Assembly (NCBI RefSeq): GCF_001422405.1
Contig: NZ_LMMV01000023.1
Span: 187,156-251,155, forward strand
Length of the DNA stretch: 64,000 nt
Reading direction: 5' to 3'
Origin: Pseudorhodoferax sp. Leaf267
GTDB lineage: Bacteria > Pseudomonadota > Gammaproteobacteria > Burkholderiales > Burkholderiaceae_C
The notes under the pieces are model-generated. The model was not told the DNA's origin. It searched no databases and saw nothing but the letters and a program-made list of their open reading frames with translations. A program made the position numbers and the translations under genes. Below are positions 28,605 through 38,067 of the stretch, in pieces (position 1 is the first letter of the stretch; each line of letters starts with the position of its first letter).

Positions 28605-31370
28605 ATGCAACACCATTCCCTGAGCGCCGTTGCCAAGGCCATCCTCGCCGTCTCGCTGACGGCCGCGCTGGCCGTCGGCTGCGGCGGCAGCGACAACGAC
28701 GACAACGGCAACCAGGCGCCGGTCGTCTCGCTGGACGCCGTGCGCAGCAGCACCGCGCTCGACCGCAACTGGCGCTTCGTGTTCGACGACGGACTGTCCG
28801 ACGAGCAGGCGCTCGGCGCCAACACGTCGAACTGGTCGCAGGTCAGCCTGCCGCACACCTGGAACGCGACCGACGCGGCGACCACCGCGCAGTCCACGCC
28901 CTCCACGCCCACCTACCAGCGCGGGGTCGGCTGGTACCAGCTGGAGTTCGACGCGGGCGCTGCCACGTCGGGCACCAAGTGGCTGCAGTTCGACGCAGCC
29001 AGCATCACGGCCGACGTGTGGCTGAACGGCACCAGGCTGGGCCAGCACCGTGGCGCGTTCACCGCGTTCCGCTTCGACGTCACGGGCCTGCTGAAAGCCG
29101 GCAAGAACGTGTTGGTCGTGAAGACCGACAACCGCCGCGCGACCCGCGACGGCGAGCCGAACGCCATCGCCCCGTTGAGCGGCGACTTCAACATGTCCGG
29201 CGGCCTGTACCGCGGCGTCTCGTTGATCTCCACGCCGAACAAGGCGCACATCGCGCTGGGCGACCTGGGTGGGCCGGGCATCTATGCCAGGACCGCGTCG
29301 GTCAGCGGCAGCAGCGCCGTGGTCAACGTGGCGACCAAGCTGGAGAACACGCTGGCCGCCGCCGGCACCTACACCGTCACTGCATCGCTGCTCGACGCAG
29401 AAGGCAAGGCGGTCAAGCAGACCGCCTCCAGCTCCATCGCGCTGCGGCCCGGCGAGAAGGCCACCGTCTCGCAGGACCTGAACCTGGCCGATGTGCGCCT
29501 GTGGCAGGGCCTGGCCGACCCCTACCTGCACAAGCTGGTGGTCGAGCTCAAGGACAGCGCAGGCGCATCCATCGACAAGGTGGTGCAGGACTTCGGCGTG
29601 CGCGAGATGCGCTTCGATGCGAACAACGGCTTCTTCCTGAACGGCAAGAGCGTGCCCCTGCATGGCGTGAACATGCACCAGGACATGCTGGGCAAGGCCT
29701 GGGCCGTGTCGCACGAGGACATCGACCGCTCGTTCGAACTCATCAAGGAAGTCGGCGCCAACACGCTGCGCATGGCCCACTACCCGCATTCGGACTACGC
29801 CGTGCAGCAGGCCGACAAGCTGGGCCTGGTGGTGATGGCCGAGCTGCCGTATGTGAACGCGTCGGCCGTCGGCGGCCGTACGGTGGACCCGGAGACCACC
29901 GGCTTCGCCGAGAACGCGCGCGAGCAGCTGCGCGAGCTGATCCGCCAGAAGTTCAACAACGCCTCGCTGGGCATCTGGTCGGTCGGCAACGAGGTGCAGG
30001 GCGGCGACGACGCGCAGAACAATGTGCGCGCCATGTTCAAGAGCCTGCACGATACGGCCAAGGCCGAGGACCCGGGCCGCATCACCACGCTGGCCAACCA
30101 GATCAACCGCAGCGGCGACGTGATCCGGCCGGACGCCATCACGCTGACCGGCGTGACCGACAGCTTCAGCGTGAACCGCTACTTCCAGTGGTACTACGGC
30201 CAGTCGGAAACGCAGCTGGGCGAGAACCTGGACCAGATCCACGCCGCCAGCCCCTCGCAGCCCATCGGCGTGACCGAGTACGGCGCCGGCAGCGGCCTGA
30301 CACACCACACCGACAACGTGCGCGGTGGCCGCGTGTGCTCCAGCGACACCAGCGGCTCCACGCGCATCTGCTACCAGCCAGAGGGCTATGCCAACTACGT
30401 GCACGAGAAGGCCTACGAGCAGATGGTGCAGCGCCCCTACCTCATGGGCACCTGGATCTGGAACATGTTCGACTTCGGCTCGGGCAACCGGCACGAGGGC
30501 GACATCGGCCAGACCAACACCAAGGGCATCGTGACCTTCGGGCGCGACGTGAAGAAGGACGTGTTCTTCTTCTACAAGGCCAACTGGTCGGCCGCGCCGG
30601 TCACCTACATCGCCGAGCGCCGCCACACCGAGCGCGTCTACAAGACGGCGCAGGTCAAGGTGTACAGCAATGCGGCGTCGGTAGCGCTGCGCGTGAACGG
30701 CGTGGAGGTGGCGCGCAAGTCGGCGGCCGAGTGCCCGGTCAAGGTGTGCAACTTCGGCGACGTGCCGCTTGCGGCCGGCACCAACACCATCACCGCGGTG
30801 GGGCAGCACGGCACCGAGAGCGTGACCGACTTCGTGAACTGGAACCTGTCGGCCCAGCACGCGGCCAACGTCTACATCGCTGCGGGCCAGCTCACCAGCG
30901 GCCTGGACGCGAACGACCCGCTGCTCGGGCGCAACGTGTACGGCTCGGACAACTACTTCCTCGACGGCGACCTGCCGCCCCTGTCGGGCCGCAGCAACGT
31001 GGGACTGTCGGCGGCCATCGCCATCAATGGCCTGGGCACGACGACGATCCCGGAGACCGGGCGTGTGTGGGACATGTGGCGCGAGGGCGCGAATTTCACC
31101 TACGAGATCCCGGTGGCCAACGGCAACTACAAGGTTACGCTGGGCTTCCTGGAGCCGACCGTGACCACGGTGGGCGGGCGCGTCTTCAACGTGAACGCCG
31201 AAGGGGTGGCGGCCATCTCCAACCTGGACATCTTCCAGAGCACCGGTGCCATCAGGACGGCCACGGCACGCAGCTTCACGGCCACCGTGGCCGATGGCAA
31301 GCTCACCCTGAACTTCGTGGGCGTGCAGGGCCGGGCCATCGTGTCGAACATCGCTGTCGAGCGGCAGTAG
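28605..31370 (+). CDS. Glycoside hydrolase family 2 lipoprotein (beta-galactosidase-like)
   Basis: 921 residues. The lipobox AVGC gives Cys 26. Domains in order are: the jelly-roll sugar-binding domain (GWYQLEFDAG, VWLNGTRLGQHRGAFTAFRFDV), an Ig-like domain, and the TIM barrel with acid/base E463 (GIWSVGNEVQGG) and nucleophile E558 (GVTEYGAG). Next comes a DUF4982-like Ig domain, and last a malectin-like carbohydrate-binding domain near residues 760-921 (WREGANFTYEIPVANGNYKVTL). GH2 enzymes cleave beta-galactosides, mannosides or glucuronides; specificity is not evident. It ends the GH operon, and a strong hairpin follows. Confidence 0.92.
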   Translation: MQHHSLSAVAKAILAVSLTAALAVGCGGSDNDDNGNQAPVVSLDAVRSSTALDRNWRFVFDDGLSDEQALGANTSNWSQVSLPHTWNATDAATTAQSTPSTPTYQRGVGWYQLEFDAGAATSGTKWLQFDAASITADVWLNGTRLGQHRGAFTAFRFDVTGLLKAGKNVLVVKTDNRRATRDGEPNAIAPLSGDFNMSGGLYRGVSLISTPNKAHIALGDLGGPGIYARTASVSGSSAVVNVATKLENTLAAAGTYTVTASLLDAEGKAVKQTASSSIALRPGEKATVSQDLNLADVRLWQGLADPYLHKLVVELKDSAGASIDKVVQDFGVREMRFDANNGFFLNGKSVPLHGVNMHQDMLGKAWAVSHEDIDRSFELIKEVGANTLRMAHYPHSDYAVQQADKLGLVVMAELPYVNASAVGGRTVDPETTGFAENAREQLRELIRQKFNNASLGIWSVGNEVQGGDDAQNNVRAMFKSLHDTAKAEDPGRITTLANQINRSGDVIRPDAITLTGVTDSFSVNRYFQWYYGQSETQLGENLDQIHAASPSQPIGVTEYGAGSGLTHHTDNVRGGRVCSSDTSGSTRICYQPEGYANYVHEKAYEQMVQRPYLMGTWIWNMFDFGSGNRHEGDIGQTNTKGIVTFGRDVKKDVFFFYKANWSAAPVTYIAERRHTERVYKTAQVKVYSNAASVALRVNGVEVARKSAAECPVKVCNFGDVPLAAGTNTITAVGQHGTESVTDFVNWNLSAQHAANVYIAAGQLTSGLDANDPLLGRNVYGSDNYFLDGDLPPLSGRSNVGLSAAIAINGLGTTTIPETGRVWDMWREGANFTYEIPVANGNYKVTLGFLEPTVTTVGGRVFNVNAEGVAAISNLDIFQSTGAIRTATARSFTATVADGKLTLNFVGVQGRAIVSNIAVERQ

Positions 31371-31380
31371 CAAGGGGCTG

Positions 31381-31408
31381 GCCGCCGGCCGGCGTGCCAG
31401 CCGGCGGC
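31381..31408 (+). terminator. Hairpin after the glycosidase operon
   Basis: GCCGCCGGC (31381-31389) and GCCGGCGGC (31400-31408) form a perfect 9-bp stem. The 10-base loop contains a further three-base GGC/GCC pairing. It lies 11 bases after the GH2 stop and before the next promoter, a fitting place for transcript termination, though no U-run follows. Confidence 0.5.
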
Positions 31409-31538
31409 AGCGGCGCGATCGGTCCGCACAACGCGGACCGGTCAGCGCGCCCGGTGCGGTGCGCGCTGCTGGCGCGTGTCGAATGCGGCAGGGCCTGTCC
31501 GTCGTAGAGGAATCACCCAGGCCCGGTAGATTCCCCCC

Positions 31539-33077
31539 ATGCAAGAAAAAACGAGCGCGTCAATCGACGCCCACCCACGCGCCACCTCTCGCGAATGGAT
31601 CGGCCTGGCCGTCCTGGCCCTGCCCTGCCTCGTCTACGCCATGGACATGACGGTGCTGAACCTGGCGCTGCCCGTGCTCAGCCGCGAGCTGCAACCCACG
31701 AGCGCGCAGATGCTCTGGATCCTGGACATCTACGGCTTCTTCGTCGCGGGCTTCCTGATCACCATGGGCACGCTGGGCGACCGCATCGGGCGGCGCCGGC
31801 TGCTGCTCATCGGCGCGGCCTTCTTCGCCGCGGCCTCGGCGCTGGCGGCCCTGGCGCACACGGCCGAGTTGCTGATCGCGGCGCGCGCGTTGCTGGGCCT
31901 GGCCGGCGCGACGATTGCGCCGTCGACCATGGCGCTGATCCGCAACATGTTCCACGACCCGCGCCAGCGCCAGTTCGCCATCGGCGTGTGGATCGCCGCG
32001 TTCTCGCTGGGCAGCGCCATCGGGCCGCTGGTGGGCGGCGTGCTGCTGGAGTTCTTCCACTGGGGCTCGGTGTTCTGGGCCGCGATCCCGGTCATGGTGC
32101 TGACGCTGGCGCTCGGCCCGCGCTACCTGCCCGAGTACCGCGACCCCGACGCGGGCCACATGGACCTGCCCAGCGTGGCGCTGTCGCTGGCCGCGGTGCT
32201 GCTGACGATCTATGGCCTGAAGCATCTGGCCGAGCAGGGTGTGCACGCCGAAGGCCTGGCCGCCACGGTGGCGGGCCTGGCTCTGGGCGGGCTATTCGTG
32301 CGCCGTCAGCGCCATATCGCCTACCCGCTGCTGGACCTGCGGCTGTTCCAGCACGCGCCGTTCTGCGCCGCGCTGGCCGCCTATGCGCTGACCTGCCTGG
32401 CCATGTTCGGTGTCTACATCTTCATCACGCAGTACCTGCAGCTGGTGCTGGGCCTGTCGCCATTGCAGGCCGGACTGGCCACGTTGCCCTGGTCGCTGGC
32501 GTTCGTGGCCGGCTCGATGGCGGCGCCGCACCTGGCGGCGCGGCTGCCGCGCGCACGCATCATCGTCGTGGGACTGGCCGCGGCGGCCGTGGGCTTTTGC
32601 GGCGTGGCGGCGGGGCAGGGGCTTTGGCTGCTGGTGCCGGCCACCGTCATCATGAGCCTGGGCATGGCACCGGTGTTCACCATCGGCAACGAGATCATCA
32701 TCACCACGGCGCCGCCCGAGCGCGCGGGCGCTGCGTCGGCCCTGGCGGAAACCGCATCCGAGTTCAGCGGCGCCATGGGCATCGCGCTGTTCGGCAGTGC
32801 CGGCATGGTGGTGTACCGCCGCGCGCTCAACGCTGCGCCGCTTTCCGACCTGCCCGCCGATGCGTTGCGCGCAGCCGGCGCGTCGCTGGGCGGCGCGGTG
32901 CACCTGGCCGAGACGCTGCCCGCGGTGCAGGGCCAGGCGCTGCTGCTGGCCGCGCACGGCGGCTTCACCTTGGCGCTGCAGGCCGTGGCGCTGGCCGGCG
33001 CGCTCATCGTCATGGCCTCGGCCTGGCTGGTGGCGCGCATGCTGCGCGGCGTGGACCTGTCGGCCGCGCCGCATTGA
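31539..33077 (+). CDS. MFS transporter, DHA2 (14-helix) drug-efflux type
   Basis: 512 residues with about 14 hydrophobic segments, the layout of the DHA2/EmrB-QacA group. Motif A is LGDRIGRRRLLLIGA in the loop between helices 2 and 3. The motif D1-like start is AMDMTVLNLALPVLSREL, and motif C lies in the fifth helix (AFSLGSAIGPLVGGVLL). Such proteins are proton-driven exporters of drugs or metabolites in the inner membrane. A LysR-type regulator begins 13 bases after its stop on the same strand, so both may be co-transcribed and the pump may be autoregulated through it. Confidence 0.9.
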   Translation: MQEKTSASIDAHPRATSREWIGLAVLALPCLVYAMDMTVLNLALPVLSRELQPTSAQMLWILDIYGFFVAGFLITMGTLGDRIGRRRLLLIGAAFFAAASALAALAHTAELLIAARALLGLAGATIAPSTMALIRNMFHDPRQRQFAIGVWIAAFSLGSAIGPLVGGVLLEFFHWGSVFWAAIPVMVLTLALGPRYLPEYRDPDAGHMDLPSVALSLAAVLLTIYGLKHLAEQGVHAEGLAATVAGLALGGLFVRRQRHIAYPLLDLRLFQHAPFCAALAAYALTCLAMFGVYIFITQYLQLVLGLSPLQAGLATLPWSLAFVAGSMAAPHLAARLPRARIIVVGLAAAAVGFCGVAAGQGLWLLVPATVIMSLGMAPVFTIGNEIIITTAPPERAGAASALAETASEFSGAMGIALFGSAGMVVYRRALNAAPLSDLPADALRAAGASLGGAVHLAETLPAVQGQALLLAAHGGFTLALQAVALAGALIVMASAWLVARMLRGVDLSAAPH

Positions 33078-33090
33078 TGACAATCGCGCC

Positions 33091-34032
33091 ATGGACCAAC
33101 TCAAAAGCATGCGCGCCTTCGTCAAGGTCCTCGACGAGGGCAGCTTTGCGGGCGCCGCGCGCGCCATGGACACGGCCACCTCGGTCGTCACGCGGGCCAT
33201 CGCCGACCTGGAGCGCGAGCTCGGCAGCCGGCTGCTGAACCGCACCACGCGCACGCTGTCGCTGACCGAAGTCGGCGCCGCCTACCTGGAGCGCGTGCGC
33301 AGCATCCTCGAAGACCTGGACGACGCCAACGCGCAGGCCGTGGCGGCCACGGGCGAGATCCGCGGGCGGCTGCGCATCGCGGCGCCCGAGGCCATGCTGA
33401 CCGGCAGCCTGGGCAAGCTGCTGCCCGGCTTCGCAGCCCGGCATCCGCAGGTCGAGATGCAGCTGATCGTGTCGCAGGGCACGGCCGACGTGCCAGACGA
33501 CAGCGCCGACGTCACCGTGCTGCTGCACGGCCCCTTGCCGCTGGACGGCAACTTCGTGGCGCGGCTGCTGGCCCGCTCGGAGGTGCTGCTGTGCGCCACG
33601 CCCGAATACCTGCAGCGCCGTGGCCAGCCGAAGAAACCCGACGACCTGAAGGACCACGTGGTGCTGGTGCCCGAGGGCGCCATCACGCACAAGGACTGGA
33701 TGTTCCACCTCGACGACGCCAAGAGCGCGCAGTCCGTGGCGCTCAAGCCGCAACGCGCCGCGTTGTCGTCGGCCAGCGCGGCCGTGCTGCATGCGGCCGG
33801 GCGCAACAGCTTCGGCATCTTTGGCTCGCTGTCGCTGGACGTGGTGCAGGACCTGCGCGACGGCCTGCTGGTGCGGGTGCTGCCGCGCTGGCGCATCGGC
33901 ACCTACGGCGTCTACGCCGCGATGCCGAGCCGGCGCCACCTGCCGCTGCGCACGCGCGCGTTCCTGGATTACCTGGTCGAGCAGTACGGCGGCAAGGAAG
34001 CCGACCCCTGGCTGGCCGGCAAGGTGCGCTGA
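33091..34032 (+). CDS. LysR-family transcriptional regulator
   Basis: 313 residues from MDQLKSMRAFVKVLDEGSFA. The HTH spans about residues 15-60 (AARAMDTATSVVTRAIADLE, RTTRTLSLTEVGAAYL). The effector-binding domain begins near residue 90. It belongs to the CrgA/DsdC-like subgroup in which Met-Asp-xx-Leu at the start is usual. It lies downstream of the MFS exporter gene rather than divergent from it, which is unusual for LysR and suggests operon-type autoregulation. Target genes are not known. Confidence 0.9.
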   Translation: MDQLKSMRAFVKVLDEGSFAGAARAMDTATSVVTRAIADLERELGSRLLNRTTRTLSLTEVGAAYLERVRSILEDLDDANAQAVAATGEIRGRLRIAAPEAMLTGSLGKLLPGFAARHPQVEMQLIVSQGTADVPDDSADVTVLLHGPLPLDGNFVARLLARSEVLLCATPEYLQRRGQPKKPDDLKDHVVLVPEGAITHKDWMFHLDDAKSAQSVALKPQRAALSSASAAVLHAAGRNSFGIFGSLSLDVVQDLRDGLLVRVLPRWRIGTYGVYAAMPSRRHLPLRTRAFLDYLVEQYGGKEADPWLAGKVR

Positions 34033-34108
34033 ACGAGCGCCAGCCGCCATTGCCGGCGCCGCTGCGCGGTGATGGCGCCGACGAGTGCGCCGTCGGTGCC
34101 GGCCAGGG

Positions 34109-34318
34109 TCAGCGGGGGCATGTCATTCCCGTCATGTCGCACAGCCAGTTCCCATCGGCTGCCGGGTCCTTGGCGTGGGCGTTTGCGGTGCTCGGTTCGG
34201 GCGGCAAGGCGTCCGTCACCAGTGGCAGTGCCGCGCCCAGCAGGCCTGCGGCGATGCCGGCGCAGAACAGCGCGATGGCGCCGCGCGGCGAACGCTTGCG
34301 GGAAGGTGCGGCCTTCAT
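34109..34318 (-). CDS. Small single-helix membrane protein, hypothetical
   Basis: 69 residues starting MKAAPSRKRSPRG behind a GAGGA site seven bases before the ATG; the frame upstream of that ATG is not coding-like. A basic N-terminus is followed by one hydrophobic helix (GAIALFCAGIAAGLLGAALPL). A short polar tail ends in CDMTGMTCPR with two cysteines six residues apart. This topology (N-in, tail in the periplasm, cysteine pair) is typical of small membrane proteins. I do not recognise the family. It lies between two plus-strand genes and faces LysR tail-to-tail. Confidence 0.6.
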   Translation of the reverse strand: MKAAPSRKRSPRGAIALFCAGIAAGLLGAALPLVTDALPPEPSTANAHAKDPAADGNWLCDMTGMTCPR

Positions 34319-34569
34319 GGCGAATCCTCGGGTGATGTCTGGAGGGCGGGTGTCTGCACGAGCGCAGGCGACGCTGCGGCCCGGCGATGCAGTCTGCGCC
34401 GCAGGTGCGGTTGGCGCATCCACGACTCTGAGGATGTCCCGGAACCGGCCTTTGCCGACACGGGCTCGCGCCGGGCTCCCACCGCGGCCGTGAGGCGCGG
34501 GCACGCACGATGGCGCCAACGCGTGCACCCGCGCCCGCGCACCAGAACAACCACCCACGAGGCGACCCC

Positions 34570-35640
34570 ATGACCCACGTTCGCACCGGCCAGGCCCCCG
34601 CGCCGCTGGACCGCCAGACTTTCCACCTGCGCTTCGTGCGCCGGTTCAGCGACCCGGCCTATGCGAGCGTGCAGGACGCGATCGCACAGATCGAGGACGT
34701 GGCCTGGGATGCCTACCACCAGGGCCGCAAGGCGCCCATCACGCGCCCCGCCGGCCCGGGCTTCGCCGACCCCGCCTACGACACATCGGTCGAATGGCTG
34801 GAGACACGCGAGCGGCTGCAACAGGCGCAAAAGACCTGGGCCGACCCGGCCACGCCCTCGCGCGTGCTGCTGGTCTGCGCCAGCGCGCGCAACGACGGCA
34901 CCTGCCCGGGCGAGATGTCCAAGACCTGGCGCATGACGCAGATGGCGCGCGCCGTGGTCGAGGCCCAGGGCATGCAGGCCGATGTGCTGGACCTGAGCCT
35001 GGTCACGTCCGAGTACGGCAAGGCCATCCACCCGTGCAAGGGCTGTGTCGGCACAGCCATGCCGCTGTGCCACTGGCCGTGCAGCTGCTACCCCAACCAC
35101 GCCATGGACCAGGCCAACGACTGGATGGCCGAGATCTACGAGCGCTGGGTGGCTGCGCACGGCGTGATCCTGCTCACGCCCACCTACTGGTACCAGTCCA
35201 CCAGCCCGCTCAAGCTCATGATCGACCGCATGGTCTGCGCCGACGGGGGCAACCCGGACGTGACCAGCACGCACGGCAAGAAGGCCGCCGAGGCCAAGGC
35301 CATCGAAGAGGCCGGTTGGGACTTCCCCAAGCACCTGGCCGGCCGCGCCTACGGCCTGGTCGTGCACGGCGACGTGGCGGGCGTAGAGGTGCACCGCCGC
35401 AACCTGGCCGACTGGCTGAACTGGATGGGCCTGCTGGACGCCGGCCATGCCTCGCAGCTGGACCGCTACATCGGCTACTACGAGCCCTACTACGACAGCC
35501 ACGACACGCTGGATGCAGACGAGGACGTGCAGGCCGAGGTGCGCCAGGTGGCCGAGGTGGTGGTGGCTGCGGTGCGGGCCGTGCGGGCCGGCACGCTGCG
35601 GCCGGCGAAGACGCAGCCCAGGCTGGTGCGGCCGAAGTGA
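34570..35640 (+). CDS. NAD(P)H-dependent FMN oxidoreductase-like flavoprotein with a cysteine cluster
   Basis: 356 residues from MTHVRTGQAPAPLD; an ATG at 34510 is possible but the extension looks non-coding. Residues 1-95 are a helical N-terminal extension. The flavodoxin-like core then begins at SRVLLVCASARNDGTCPGE and continues with GVILLTPTYWYQSTSPLKLMIDRM. Between these lies a cysteine cluster, C156, C159, C167, C171 and C173, in a CxxC-x7-C-x3-C-x-C arrangement. It is larger than the usual iron-sulfur flavoprotein motif and could bind a metal cluster. Substrate unknown. Upstream about 250 bases hold only the small minus-strand gene. Confidence 0.8.
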   Translation: MTHVRTGQAPAPLDRQTFHLRFVRRFSDPAYASVQDAIAQIEDVAWDAYHQGRKAPITRPAGPGFADPAYDTSVEWLETRERLQQAQKTWADPATPSRVLLVCASARNDGTCPGEMSKTWRMTQMARAVVEAQGMQADVLDLSLVTSEYGKAIHPCKGCVGTAMPLCHWPCSCYPNHAMDQANDWMAEIYERWVAAHGVILLTPTYWYQSTSPLKLMIDRMVCADGGNPDVTSTHGKKAAEAKAIEEAGWDFPKHLAGRAYGLVVHGDVAGVEVHRRNLADWLNWMGLLDAGHASQLDRYIGYYEPYYDSHDTLDADEDVQAEVRQVAEVVVAAVRAVRAGTLRPAKTQPRLVRPK

Positions 35641-35734
35641 GCCGCCCGGTCGCGCGATGCGCGCGTCTGCGAGCCCGGCTGGCGGGTGACGGGATCGGGG
35701 TGGTGGCAGTCGCGCGCCACCGGCGCCGGCCTGG

Positions 35735-37141
35735 CTACCGGCTCGGCCCGCCCTTACCGGCCACCGGGTGCCGGCCCGCCCCACGCAGCAGCACGAGCAA
35801 CAGCAGGCCGCTCGCCAGCACGCCCACGCCCACCCAGGCCGCGTTGAACCCGCCGAGCTGCTGCGAATACACATAGCCCAGGCTGGACCACAGCATGTAG
35901 GCGCTGCTGGCGCAGAACAGCGCGGGCAGCACCGGGTACAGCGGCACGCGGAACGGGCGCTCGCGCGCGCCGTCGATGGCACGCAGGCGGAACAGCGCGA
36001 TGCCGACCAGCAGGAAGAACAGCCAGAACACCGGCGCCGTGTACTCCACCATGGCCTGGAAGCCGCCCTTGAAGGCCACGCCTCCCACGATCAGCACCAG
36101 CGCCAGTGCGCACTGGATCGGCAGCGCGTTGCGCGGCACACGGCGCGCCTCGTCCCAGGCCGCCAGCACGTGCAGCGCCGGCCAGTCCTGGCCCAGCGCG
36201 CTGGCCGTGCGCGCGCCCACGATCATGGTGGCGTTGATCGACGTGAGCGCGGCCGCGGCCACCATCGCCGCGATCAGCTTGCCGGCGCCGGGGCCGAAGG
36301 CTGCGGTCAGCGTGTCGGTGGCCACGGCCTGCGACTTCGCCATGCCGGCCTGGCCCAGTACCGACCAGTAGGCCCAGTTCACGAGCAGGTACAGCGCAGT
36401 GAGGAACAGCACCGAGACCAGCAGCGCGCGCACGATGGCGCGCCGGTCCTGCAGGTCGGCGCTGATGTAGGCCGCGTCGTTCCAGCCACCGAAGGTCAGC
36501 AGCACGAACACCATGCCGAAGCCCACGCCGGCGATGCTGGCGGAGCCGGCGGGTGCGGCCGGCACGGGCGGCGGTGCGCTGCCGCCACCGGTCGCCACCC
36601 ACAGCGCGGCCGCGACGATCAGCACCAGGCCGGCGACTTCCACCGCGGTGAGCCACGATTGCGTCTCCGCGCCGCTGCGGATGCCGCGCAGGTTCACGAG
36701 CGTCAGCACCACCGTGGCAATGGCCGCCCACAGCGCGCTGCTGTAGGGCCCCAGTGGCACCAGCTGCGTCATGTAGTCGCCGAACACGAAGCCCAGCAGC
36801 GCAATCGACCCGGTGGTGATCACCGCGAAGCGCGCCCAGGCGTACAGCAGCGCCGTGCCGCGGCCGAACGCGCGCGACAGGAAGTGGTATTCGCCGCCCG
36901 CGCTCGGGTAGGTGCTGGACAGCTCGGCGTAGCACAGCGCACCGATCAGCGCGACGAGGCCGCCGGCCGCCCACAGCGCGAACATCCAGCCGGCCGAGGG
37001 CACGCTGCCCGCCACCAGCGAGGGCGCCTTGAAGATGCCGGCGCCGATGACCACGCCCACCGTGATGGCGATGGCGTGGCGCAGGGTCAACGGTGCGGTG
37101 GACGCCTGCGTGGCCGCCGCGCCCGCAGGTAAGACGCTCAC
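35735..37141 (-). CDS. APC-family amino acid permease
   Basis: 468 residues with about 12 hydrophobic helices. The family opening is present: LRHAITIT-type helix 1 with VVIGAGIFKAPSLVAG, then YAELSSTYPSAGGEYHFLSR. Members exchange or import amino acids or polyamines across the inner membrane. The start codon is GTG, and it overlaps the stop of the upstream methyltransferase-fold gene by four bases (GTGA), a sign of translational coupling. No enzyme of amino-acid use is adjacent, so the substrate remains open. Confidence 0.9.
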   Translation of the reverse strand: MSVLPAGAAATQASTAPLTLRHAIAITVGVVIGAGIFKAPSLVAGSVPSAGWMFALWAAGGLVALIGALCYAELSSTYPSAGGEYHFLSRAFGRGTALLYAWARFAVITTGSIALLGFVFGDYMTQLVPLGPYSSALWAAIATVVLTLVNLRGIRSGAETQSWLTAVEVAGLVLIVAAALWVATGGGSAPPPVPAAPAGSASIAGVGFGMVFVLLTFGGWNDAAYISADLQDRRAIVRALLVSVLFLTALYLLVNWAYWSVLGQAGMAKSQAVATDTLTAAFGPGAGKLIAAMVAAAALTSINATMIVGARTASALGQDWPALHVLAAWDEARRVPRNALPIQCALALVLIVGGVAFKGGFQAMVEYTAPVFWLFFLLVGIALFRLRAIDGARERPFRVPLYPVLPALFCASSAYMLWSSLGYVYSQQLGGFNAAWVGVGVLASGLLLLVLLRGAGRHPVAGKGGPSR

Positions 37142-38067
37142 CGCGCCAGGCTCGCAGCCAGGCTGGCAGAACTCAGCTCGGCCGGGTCAGGCGCGCGCTC
37201 GGCGATGGGCGAGGGCTCGCCCTCGCGCGTGGCCTGGAACGGCGTGGCCGCCTGGCCGGGCCGGCTCACGGTGCCCGTGATGCGGTTGCCGGCGACCTTG
37301 CCGTCGAAGCTCAGCACCACGCCCGACGGGTCGCGCACCTGGAAGCGCAGCACATCGCCGCTCAGGCGCGGCTGCACGATGCTGGCGCGCAGCGGGCCGA
37401 ACTCGGCGTCGCCCTCCAGCATCTGGTACTTCTGCGAGAAACGCAGGCCGGCCTCAGCCACGCCCGGCGCCGTCAGCTTCCACTGGCCCGAGGCGTTGGC
37501 CGGGATGCGCCACAGGAACACCTCGCCCGTGCCCGCGCGCGCCGTCTCGTCGGGCTGCCAGTCGCCCATCGTGAACGAGTGCGAGACCACGCGCGTGCCC
37601 GGCGGCATGGTGAACAGCTTGGGCCGCAGCCGCAGGTTCAGCTCGGGCAGCAGGTACATGGTGACCACGGTGGCACTGGAGAAGTCGGCCACGAAGATGT
37701 CGGCCTGGCGGAAGTTCACCTTGTCGGCCACGCCGGCCTCCTTGGCCAGCCGGTTCGACAGTTGCACCATGTCAGGGTTGAACTCCAGCCCGGTGGACCG
37801 CGCGCCGTAGTTGCGGCCCGCGGCGATCGCGATCTTGCCGTCGCCCGAGCCCAGGTCGAACACGCGGTCGCTGGCCTTGACCTCGGCCATCTGCAGCATG
37901 CGGTTGACCACCTCGTCGGGCGACGGAATCCAGATCACATCCTTGCCGGCCTGGCCGCGCTGTGGCTCGTAGTTGCCGGAGGTCTGCGCGCCGGCCATGG
38001 TGGCCAGTGCGGCGAGGGCGATCAGGGCGAAACGGCGGGACGCAGGTCCCAGGAGAGCGGTCGTCAC
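37138..38067 (-). CDS. Exported class I SAM-dependent methyltransferase-fold protein
   Basis: 309 residues from a GTG start preceded by an AAGGA site at eight bases; an in-frame ATG at 38100 is the alternative. The N-terminus is a signal peptide (ASRRFALIALAALATMAGAQ), which is surprising for a SAM-binding fold. The SAM motif I is intact (VFDLGSGDGKIAIAAG, 69-84) and motif II is TGLEFNPDM. The post-core region (YLLPELNLRLRPKLF) matches the DOT1/PrmA-like group often annotated in Comamonadaceae. The last 140 residues form an added beta-rich domain. SAM is not normally available in the periplasm, so either the signal is a membrane anchor or the fold has another ligand. Confidence 0.8.
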   Translation of the reverse strand: MTTALLGPASRRFALIALAALATMAGAQTSGNYEPQRGQAGKDVIWIPSPDEVVNRMLQMAEVKASDRVFDLGSGDGKIAIAAGRNYGARSTGLEFNPDMVQLSNRLAKEAGVADKVNFRQADIFVADFSSATVVTMYLLPELNLRLRPKLFTMPPGTRVVSHSFTMGDWQPDETARAGTGEVFLWRIPANASGQWKLTAPGVAEAGLRFSQKYQMLEGDAEFGPLRASIVQPRLSGDVLRFQVRDPSGVVLSFDGKVAGNRITGTVSRPGQAATPFQATREGEPSPIAERAPDPAELSSASLAASLAR

